Positions 33,528 through 38,958 of a stretch of 38,958 bases of DNA are shown here, one piece after another (position 1 is the stretch's first letter; each line of letters starts with the position of its first letter). The stretch lies in contig JANQKR010000007.1 of NCBI GenBank assembly GCA_028281025.1, positions 1-38,958 on the forward strand, written 5' to 3'. The stretch comes from Croceivirga sp. GTDB lineage: Bacteria > Bacteroidota > Bacteroidia > Flavobacteriales > Flavobacteriaceae. The translations under genes were made by a program, and so were the position numbers. Under the pieces are notes generated by a model. The model was not told where the DNA came from, ran no database searches, and saw nothing but the letters and a program-made list of their open reading frames with translations.

Positions 33528-34150
33528 GTGGTCCGTATTTCAATTGGGAAGCCTACCCGTCGGGGTAGGCTTCTTTTTTTTGTATTCATCCCAAAAGAAA
33601 GGATTTTCCAAAGCGGAAGTCCAGTACTTTGATTTTATGGACAGAATTTGCGGCAAGCCCTTCTTTCGTTCTTGCTCGAAAATTCTTAAAAATCAAACCA
33701 CTGGCCCAAAAATTTTAAGGGGTTTATAATAAAACAGACCTTGGTTGTTTTTCGGGGCATCGAAAAACAGGCAGGACATAACCCATTCTAGCTCAAAGCC
33801 CACATGCGGCGGTCGCTTAATTTCCCATACGCTCCCTTGCAAGCGGTTTTGAAAGAATGGCTAATGCCCTTATGGAACTTGTCAAGACCAGGCCATGGTT
33901 TTGAAAAGAAATAAGGCTTTCACTGCCTTGTTTTTAGCCCGTTGGTAAAAACTACGTTGCAAAACTTCCTGATTTCTTACCAAAAGTCTTGACAAAACCC
34001 ACCGCTTTTATTGTGCTACGCACGCAAGAAATCAAACAAACACCCCTTAAAATTCAATTGAAGTTGAAAATCAAAACAGGGGAATTATTAATCCTGTCTG
34101 CCGATGTATCTGCCACAGGTGGACAAGGCAGGCTTTAAAATCATTTAGTT
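33528..34150. other. Long non-coding stretch upstream of ssb
   Basis: About 620 bp. After the terminator at 33548-33581 I found no convincing coding frame; a 70-codon frame at 33517-33729 starts inside the previous gene and runs across the terminator. A leader with alternative pairings (34093-34131) precedes ssb. Possible contents are regulatory RNA, a replication or transfer site, or decayed genes. Confidence 0.45.
33548..33581 (+). terminator. Strong rho-independent terminator
   Basis: GAAGCCTACCC (33548-33558), loop GTCG, GGGTAGGCTTC (33563-33573), then a run of eight T residues. It closes the transcript of the 143-residue protein gene. Confidence 0.92.
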
Positions 34151-34507
34151 ATGGGTACAATTAAAAATCATGTACAGTTGATCGGTCATTTGGGAGAGGA
34201 TCCCACGGTAACGAATTTGGAAAGCGGTAGGAAGGTTGCACGGTTCCGCTTGGCAACAAACGAGTATTACAAGAATGCCAACGGTGTGAAACAAATGGAC
34301 ACCAATTGGCATATCGTTGTTGCCTGGGGCAAGACGGCGGAAATCGTCGAGAAGTACACTGCCAAAGGCAAGGAAATTGGGGTAACGGGAAAGCTTAAGA
34401 CCCGCACCTATACCACCGATGATGGCAACCAACGCTATGTAACCGAGGTAGAGGCCAGCGAAATCCTTTTGCTCGGGGGCAAGAACGGTAATTCCATAGA
34501 GGGATAA
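34151..34507 (+). CDS. ssb: Single-stranded DNA-binding protein
   Basis: 118 residues: an OB fold opening MGTIKNHVQLIGHLGEDPTV, then VARFRLATNEYY, NWHIVVAWGKTAEIVEKYT and TEVEASEILLLG. It ends shortly after the OB fold and lacks the acidic tail (DDDxPF type) by which chromosomal SSB recruits partner proteins. Known: short SSBs of this kind are common on conjugative elements and protect single-stranded transfer intermediates. The gene has its own terminator. Confidence 0.94.
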   Translation: MGTIKNHVQLIGHLGEDPTVTNLESGRKVARFRLATNEYYKNANGVKQMDTNWHIVVAWGKTAEIVEKYTAKGKEIGVTGKLKTRTYTTDDGNQRYVTEVEASEILLLGGKNGNSIEG

Positions 34508-34515
34508 CAAAAAAG

Positions 34516-34556
34516 AAAGAGGGTGATTCCGTCGAAAGCTTCACCCTCTTTTTCAT
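34516..34556 (+). terminator. Rho-independent terminator after ssb
   Basis: AAAGAGGGTGA (34516-34526) pairs with TCACCCTCTTT (34541-34551) across a 14-base loop, ending in a T-run. Confidence 0.88.
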
Positions 34557-34584
34557 CATTTCAGAACGATTAAATAAAGAAACA

Positions 34585-35034
34585 ATGAGGAATGAAGTCA
34601 ACGAAATAAAAGTGAGCTACTGTGAAAAATTGGGGGTCATCGATTCAATGCCCTTGACGGATTCCGAACAGGTGGCGAAATTGCTCTATGACAATTGGGA
34701 TGGAAATACCATAGGATTGCAGGAAACCTTTAAGGTGTTATTGCTGAACAATGCCAATAAGGTCAAGGGCACCTATCAGGTATCCACGGGAGGCATCAAT
34801 GCGGCTCTGGTAGATGTGCGTATCCTTTTTGCGGTCATCCTAAAGACGCTTACGACCCATATCATTTTGGCACATAACCATCCTTCGGGAACATCAAGAC
34901 CCAGTGAAAATGACAAGGAAATCACCAGAAAGATTCAAAAAGCCGCCGAACTTTTTGATGTCAGGGTGCTTGACCACCTGATTATCCTGCCCCATGGCGA
35001 CTATTTCAGCTTTTCCGATGAGGGACTGCTTTAA
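34585..35034 (+). CDS. RadC-like JAB-domain protein
   Basis: 149 residues covering only the JAB/MPN-like domain of RadC; the N-terminal helix-hairpin-helix part of chromosomal RadC is missing. The metal motif is HNHPSGTSRPSEND, with His97, His99 and Asp110, and Glu46 lies in GLQETF. Known: short RadC-like proteins occur often on Bacteroidetes mobile elements; their biochemical role is unsettled, and DNA repair should not be assumed. It lies between ssb and two small genes. Confidence 0.9.
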   Translation: MRNEVNEIKVSYCEKLGVIDSMPLTDSEQVAKLLYDNWDGNTIGLQETFKVLLLNNANKVKGTYQVSTGGINAALVDVRILFAVILKTLTTHIILAHNHPSGTSRPSENDKEITRKIQKAAELFDVRVLDHLIILPHGDYFSFSDEGLL

Positions 35035-35045
35035 ATCCGCACGTC

Positions 35046-35243
35046 ATGATAAAACTCAATTATAGCAATCTTGACGAGCAGACCCAAAACTATCTGCATT
35101 CTCTATCCAAAAAGGATGTGGAAAGGCGTTATGGAGAACAGTTATGGGCGTATGCCATAAAGCACGGACTGGACTATGACGAGCTGTTGGAAACGGAAAC
35201 CATCAAGAACCTGTATTCCTACAGGTATGTTTTTAAGATTTAG
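35046..35243 (+). CDS. Small unrecognised protein of the mobile element
   Basis: 65 residues, helical and charged (LDEQTQNYLHSLSKKDVERR; YAIKHGLDYDELLETE). No family can be named and there is no signal or membrane segment. It starts 11 bp after the RadC-like gene stop, and the next small gene follows 23 bp later, so the three are probably co-transcribed. Confidence 0.7.
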   Translation: MIKLNYSNLDEQTQNYLHSLSKKDVERRYGEQLWAYAIKHGLDYDELLETETIKNLYSYRYVFKI

Positions 35244-35266
35244 AAAAACACGTTAAATTTAAGACT

Positions 35267-35455
35267 ATGGAACATACAAAAGCCGATATGGAACCCAAAG
35301 GGCTAAAGGTTGGCACGGTTGGGCATTACCAACATCTTGTCTCGGAATACGAACGTATCAAGACGTTGGCGGAAAATACCATAGGAGAAACGGCGGACGA
35401 ACTGTACCACGAACTGGACGGCATCCGCATGGTGCTGGAAGAATACGAAATATAG
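35267..35455 (+). CDS. Small acidic unrecognised protein of the mobile element
   Basis: 62 residues, acidic, mostly helical in the second half (LVSEYERIKTLAENTIGETA; ELYHELDGIRMVLEEYE). No family is recognised. It is the last gene before a strong terminator at 35475-35502, ending the RadC-like operon. Confidence 0.7.
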   Translation: MEHTKADMEPKGLKVGTVGHYQHLVSEYERIKTLAENTIGETADELYHELDGIRMVLEEYEI

Positions 35456-35474
35456 CCTAAAACCCATCAAGGGC

Positions 35475-35502
35475 GACCCCCAAAATTTGGGGGTCTTTTT
35501 TT
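35475..35502 (+). terminator. Strong rho-independent terminator
   Basis: GACCCCCAAA (35475-35484) pairs with its complement TTTGGGGGTC (35486-35495), followed by seven T residues. It ends the RadC-like operon. Confidence 0.92.
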
Positions 35503-35720
35503 GCCCTGGCCAACCGCTACGATTCCAATCGGGTAGACCATATCTGAACATCAAAACGGAACAAAAAGGGCTATCCATTATGAAGGGTTTTTAGCGTGCC
35601 CAAAGCCCTGAAATACCTATCTTTACCATACAGAAACACACGGCCAATACCCGATAAAAATCGGAATTGATCCGCCACGGCGGACAGGTTTGACTTTCCC
35701 ATTGGCCGTAACAGCATTGG

Positions 35721-35759
35721 TTTTAAAAAAAGCAAGCCGTCTTGGGACGGGCTTGTTCG
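35721..35759 (-). terminator. Terminator-like hairpin for minus-strand transcription
   Basis: On the minus strand AACAAGCCCGTCC folds with GGACGGCTTG-like bases (one bulge) and is followed by about seven T residues (plus-strand A-run ending near 35728). No minus-strand gene lies nearby, so it may stop antisense transcription out of the mobilisation region. Confidence 0.4.
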
Positions 35760-35763
35760 AACA

Positions 35764-35788
35764 TTTTGGTCCCGCACGCGGGACAAAA
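35764..35788. repeat. GC-rich stem-loop in the candidate oriT
   Basis: GTCCCGC (35769-35775) and GCGGGAC (35778-35784) are separated by two bases and flanked by TTTT and AAAA, giving a nearly symmetric hairpin. Confidence 0.55.
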
Positions 35789-35907
35789 CGGAGAAGCAAG
35801 AGGGTAACAGGCTTCGCCATGTTACGTTTATTGATTTCATTTTCAACGTATTGAAAATGAACGTTTTGCAATAGATAAGGTTCCCAAATGGTTGAAAAAT
35901 CGGTTGG

Positions 35908-35964
35908 TTTTTTACTAAAAACGGCGGTCAGCCCCCGGAAAATGGCAACTTTTTTACTAAAAAA
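35908..35964 (+). repeat. Direct repeat pair in front of the mobilisation operon
   Basis: TTTTTTACTAAAAA occurs at 35908-35921 and again at 35950-35963, 42 bp apart, separated by GC-rich sequence containing GGCGGTCAGCCCCCGG. It could be a mobilisation-protein binding site or part of oriT. Confidence 0.6.
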
Positions 35965-35985
35965 TGGAAAAGAAACCCAAAAAGA

Positions 35986-36402
35986 ATGGATGAGGAACTG
36001 AAAAAAGAACGATTTGAGACCTTCAAGATCAAGACTTCGGTAGCCCGAAAATTCAGAAGGTTCAGTAGGTCAATCGGCCAATCCCAGTCGATGACCCTGC
36101 TCTTGATGCTGGAATTTTTTGAGCTGAACCAGCTTTCCCCCAAAGAGCACATGGGACCAAAAATGCAGACCCTGGCCAACCTGATTAAAAAACGGAACAA
36201 TGCCATTATTGCGATTATGAGGGATATCGAAAAGAACCAGACCAAGCCGACCGTGGCCATGATGCACGCCCTTTTTGAAGGGGAAGGAGAGACCGAAAAG
36301 AAGCCGATACTGACCGAACGAAAAAGCACCGACAAGACCCTGGAAGCCGAACTGGAAAACTGGAAAAACAAAACGGGACAGCCCCGTACCGATAAAATTT
36401 AA
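35986..36402 (+). CDS. BfmA/BtgA-family mobilisation protein
   Basis: 138 residues. The start ERFETFKIKTSVARKFRRFS resembles a ribbon-helix-helix-like DNA-binding region, followed by MTLLLMLEFFELNQLSPKE and a charged C-terminal half with KKRNNAIIAIMRDIEK. Length and sequence fit BfmA/BtgA accessory mobilisation proteins, which bind oriT and help the relaxase. It is the first ATG in its frame after a stop. The relaxase gene begins 10 bp after its stop. Assignment rests on resemblance and context. Confidence 0.82.
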   Translation: MDEELKKERFETFKIKTSVARKFRRFSRSIGQSQSMTLLLMLEFFELNQLSPKEHMGPKMQTLANLIKKRNNAIIAIMRDIEKNQTKPTVAMMHALFEGEGETEKKPILTERKSTDKTLEAELENWKNKTGQPRTDKI

Positions 36403-36412
36403 AAAGGACAGC

Positions 36413-37480
36413 ATGTACATTACCATCACAGCCCAGAGCAAGGGCGGCAATTTCCGGCAAAGTGTGGCCGATTTTGTTCAATACCTCGAAAAGGAAAATG
36501 AAGGCCTGGATCCTTCTGGTCTGGACCAAACTGAATTACCATCCGAGGAGCGGAAAATAGAAAACTTCTTTGACCAGTATGAGGACCATATTCCGATTAA
36601 AAGGGTGGTCCATGACATCGACAGCAACACGGCCAAGCTCATGAAAAAAGAGCCTAAGTTCTATTCCATCACCATAAACCCCTCCCAACACGAGTTGAAA
36701 CACCTGGAAAACAACAGCGAGGATCTGAAGCGGTACACTCGGGAACTGATGAAGGAATATGCAAAATCCTTCAACCGAACCATCGATGGGAGACCTGTCA
36801 CCGTGGATGATATTTTGTATTATGCCAAAATCGAGCATGAACGGACCTATAAAGGGACCGACGTACAGGTACGGGAAAACCAACCTTATGCCAACAAGGT
36901 CTTGGAGCTGAAGCACCAGATGCGAAAAATCCAACGAGGCGAAACCAAGGGGAACCTGGAGCGTTTACGGCTCAAAATCGGTAAACTGGAGCAAAAGGCC
37001 CCGCACCGACAGAACGGTATCCGTATTGTCCAAGGTATGAAAAAAGAAGGCAACCAGAGCCATATCCATATCATTGTCAGTCGTAAGGATGCCTCCAATA
37101 GGTACAGCCTTTCCCCGGGGAGCAAGTACAAGAAATCCGAGGTAGAACTGCACGGCAAACAGGTGGACCGGGGTTTTGACCGGGAACGGTTCTTTGAACA
37201 GGCTGAAAAGGTGTTCGACAGGGAGTTTGGCTACCAGCGCAACTTTGCTGAACGTTACCGCTCCCGAAAACTCCTGCTGACCGATCCCAAACTGTATTAC
37301 AGTACCATCTTGGGACTACCCGCCAACGAAAAGGCCCTTGCCCTAAAAGTGTTGGGAAAATCGGGGATTCCCATGATGCCCCATATCCCCACCAACAAGG
37401 CACAATTGGCCCTAAAGACCATCAAAGCCCTAAAGAGAGGTGCTGAAGTGGCCATTAAATCCAGCTCTATCGGGATTTAA
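36413..37480 (+). CDS. Bacteroidetes-type relaxase (BfmB/DUF5712-like)
   Basis: 355 residues. The start MYITITAQSKGGNFRQSVAD, the region EPKFYSITINPSQHELKHLE, the stretch YYAKIEHERTYKG, and the two-His metal motif SHIHIIVSRKDAS (about 216-228) are those of small Bacteroidetes mobilisation relaxases. Known: relaxases nick oriT and carry the strand into the recipient. The catalytic Tyr cannot be assigned by eye. It follows the BfmA/BtgA-like gene and precedes the coupling protein gene by 11 bp, giving a complete processing set. Confidence 0.82.
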   Translation: MYITITAQSKGGNFRQSVADFVQYLEKENEGLDPSGLDQTELPSEERKIENFFDQYEDHIPIKRVVHDIDSNTAKLMKKEPKFYSITINPSQHELKHLENNSEDLKRYTRELMKEYAKSFNRTIDGRPVTVDDILYYAKIEHERTYKGTDVQVRENQPYANKVLELKHQMRKIQRGETKGNLERLRLKIGKLEQKAPHRQNGIRIVQGMKKEGNQSHIHIIVSRKDASNRYSLSPGSKYKKSEVELHGKQVDRGFDRERFFEQAEKVFDREFGYQRNFAERYRSRKLLLTDPKLYYSTILGLPANEKALALKVLGKSGIPMMPHIPTNKAQLALKTIKALKRGAEVAIKSSSIGI

Positions 37481-37491
37481 AAGTAACGAGT

Positions 37492-38958
37492 ATGGCCATG
37501 TGGGAATATTGGAAATTATGGATGGGTCTTTTAGTAGCCGGAAGTGCGGTATTCCTTATCCTCTACAAAAAGACCCGTTTTGCCTTTGGGTACAGTGTTC
37601 TATGGCTGTTGGTTCTGGGTTTTGGGACACATGGGTTGGGAGGGTTTACCTGGCCATCCGTGCTTTTGGGCCTGGTCTGCCCGTTGTTATTGGTCAATAC
37701 GGTCCTTTATGTCTATTTGGACAAGGATGGCACCGAAGGTAAACCGACCCCGTTTACGGTGGTCCTCCAACACCGCAAGGGTAAGCTGGTCCTGCAAAAC
37801 ATCCGAAGAGGGATTTCCCTAATCGCCTCGGCGGGCAGCGGCAAGACCGAGAGTGTGGTAGCCCCCGTGCTCGAACATTTTGCGGGCCATGGCTTTTCAG
37901 GGGTCATCCACGACTATAAGGATTTTGAGCTCACTGAAATAGCCTATCCCTTAATTGACGACAAGCTCACGGATTTCTACTGTATCGGCTTTGATCCCAT
38001 ATATCATAGGGTGAATCCTATTGCGCCGCGCTATATGGATTCCGAGGAAAGCGTCAACGAGCTTTCCCGGGTATTGGTGGAAAACCTGCTCGAACAAAAG
38101 GAATCCGGGGCCATAGGAAGCAACAAATTCTTTACCGATGCGGTAGAGGGACTGCTGGGCGGGATGATATGGAAACTTCGCTCGGACTATCCCCAATACT
38201 GTACCCTTCCCCATTTGATGGCCCTCTACCAATACCTGGACATGGAGAGCCTGGAAGCCTTTTTAAAGGGCAACCACACCGCCAAGGCCATGGCCGATGC
38301 CTTTATCAATGGGATTAAATCCGAACGCCAGACGGCAGGGGTGCGGAGTACGCTCTCCAATGCGCTGAAGAAAATCAGTACAAAGCGGAATTTTTACGTG
38401 CTCTCAGCGGATGAAGTGCCGCTCAACATCAATGGGCGGGAACGGCCCACCATCGTCTCGGTGGTGAACAATCCCAAATACGAAACGGCTTACAGTCCTT
38501 TAATTGCTACTATCATCCATACGGTGACCAAACAGATGGCGGTGCGAAAGGCCCGGCCTTCCTTTCTGCTCATGGAAGAGGCCGCGACCTTGCGCCTCTT
38601 GAACATGCACCGCATTCCGGCCACCTTGCGCAGCTATGATATTGCCACGGTCTATGTGATGCAGGATAAGGTACAGAACGATATGCTCTATGGGGAAAAG
38701 GCTAGCCGTGCCATTTTAAGCAACCTCTCCTACCAGTTCTTTGGCAAGGTGAACGACCCCGATACGGCCCGATACTACGAACGCTTCTTTGAACTGGTGA
38801 AAAGACCGACCACCAGTGTCAACCGCAGCCGGACCATCAATTTTGATACAAGGGTGACCACCGGCGAAAAGGAGGTGAGCAAAATACGGGCGGATGTCTT
38901 TTTTAGGTTGAAGCAGGGGGAGTTTATCGCCTTTGCCGATGGCAGGGAGCAGAAAATC
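37492..38958 (+). CDS. Type IV coupling protein, TraG/VirD4-like (3' end outside window)
   Basis: 489 codons are open to the window end. The N-terminus has two hydrophobic segments (about 9-25 and 35-75), then the Walker A motif ASAGSGKTES (near 122-131), SGVIHDYKDFE, and the Walker B-like FLLMEEAATLRLL near residue 363. The end includes GEFIAFADGREQK. Known: these inner-membrane ATPases connect the relaxase-DNA complex to the type IV secretion channel. ATG 37492 is used; ATG 37498 is equally possible. Its presence suggests a self-transmissible element rather than a simple mobilisable one, but the mating-pore genes lie outside the window. Confidence 0.93.
   Translation, partial: MAMWEYWKLWMGLLVAGSAVFLILYKKTRFAFGYSVLWLLVLGFGTHGLGGFTWPSVLLGLVCPLLLVNTVLYVYLDKDGTEGKPTPFTVVLQHRKGKLVLQNIRRGISLIASAGSGKTESVVAPVLEHFAGHGFSGVIHDYKDFELTEIAYPLIDDKLTDFYCIGFDPIYHRVNPIAPRYMDSEESVNELSRVLVENLLEQKESGAIGSNKFFTDAVEGLLGGMIWKLRSDYPQYCTLPHLMALYQYLDMESLEAFLKGNHTAKAMADAFINGIKSERQTAGVRSTLSNALKKISTKRNFYVLSADEVPLNINGRERPTIVSVVNNPKYETAYSPLIATIIHTVTKQMAVRKARPSFLLMEEAATLRLLNMHRIPATLRSYDIATVYVMQDKVQNDMLYGEKASRAILSNLSYQFFGKVNDPDTARYYERFFELVKRPTTSVNRSRTINFDTRVTTGEKEVSKIRADVFFRLKQGEFIAFADGREQKI

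Larger units (their letters stand above)
35456..35985. other. Non-coding region before the mobilisation genes; candidate oriT area
   Basis: About 530 bp. After the terminator at 35475 it contains a minus-strand terminator-like hairpin (35721-35759), a GC-rich stem-loop (35764-35788), and two direct repeats (35908 and 35950) just before the mobilisation protein gene. In related mobilisable elements the transfer origin lies in this position. Minus-strand frames of 82-91 codons in 35571-35871 look spurious. Confidence 0.45.

Noticed and set aside
33517-33729. 70-codon frame after the first mobile-element gene
   Set aside because: It begins inside the previous gene and reads across a strong terminator.
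34585-35034. Chromosomal RadC DNA-repair function
   Set aside because: The protein lacks the helix-hairpin-helix half and sits in a mobile element; RadC's repair role is itself doubtful.
35571-35871. Two minus-strand frames of 82-91 codons in the candidate oriT region
   Set aside because: They cover hairpins and have no recognisable domain; the strong secondary structure explains their survival poorly as genes.
1-38958. tRNA, rRNA or insertion-sequence transposase genes
   Set aside because: None was seen: no transposase-like frame and no cloverleaf with CCA-like end was recognised by eye.

Overview
The window comes from a marine-type member of the Flavobacteriaceae (Bacteroidota). The evidence is a type IX secretion gliding-type C-terminal domain on the first protein, promoters of the TAnnTTTG type without strong Shine-Dalgarno sequences, and a Bacteroidetes-type mobilisation module (BfmA/BtgA-like protein, matching relaxase, TraG-like coupling protein). 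I cannot name the genus from sequence reading alone.

Layout. (1) 1-3410: the 3' part of a giant secreted repeat protein. (2) 3514-8630: small accessory and stress genes (GNAT acetyltransferase, ClbS/DfsB-like DinB protein, AraC-GyrI regulator, azoreductase AzoR, DUF6194-like protein, SDR oxidoreductase, AraC regulator and a 30-residue membrane peptide). (3) 8759-21453: a minus-strand efflux and detoxification block with an MFS drug transporter, two alpha/beta hydrolases, an aldo/keto reductase, a second AraC regulator, a cupin, a two-helix membrane protein, and a complete RND tripartite pump (TolC-like, AcrB-like, AcrA-like). (4) 22263-25071: korAB, a 2-oxoacid:ferredoxin oxidoreductase. (5) 25493-30908: an AT-rich block of five genes without recognised families, including a putative four-gene cell-envelope module and a protein with a PD-(D/E)XK nuclease signature. 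(6) 31171-32778: a three-gene HipBST-type toxin-antitoxin locus with three operators. (7) 32823-38958: the start of an integrative conjugative or mobilisable element (SSB, RadC-like protein, small proteins, mobilisation protein, relaxase, partial coupling protein).

The strongest new observation is a regulon. Five minus-strand promoters between 8651 and 21557 share one 62-bp architecture: a -7 box, exactly 23 bp, a half-site of the form RACCnAAA, and a second half-site TGACCAAAAT exactly 21 bp further upstream. They drive the RND adaptor-pump pair, the TolC-like gene, the membrane protein-cupin pair, the hydrolase-aldo/keto reductase operon, and the small peptide followed by an AraC gene. This is the geometry expected for an AraC-type activator binding two direct repeats on one face of the DNA, and one or both AraC proteins encoded here are the obvious candidates. 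The block therefore reads as one xenobiotic-response regulon: sense, export, and reduce or hydrolyse.

The second theme is modularity. A degenerate dispersed repeat of about 30 bp (21831, 25266, 31052, 32778) lies at the edges of the korAB, orphan-gene and hipBST modules. The hip promoter carries three inverted-repeat operators whose centres are exactly 71 bp apart.
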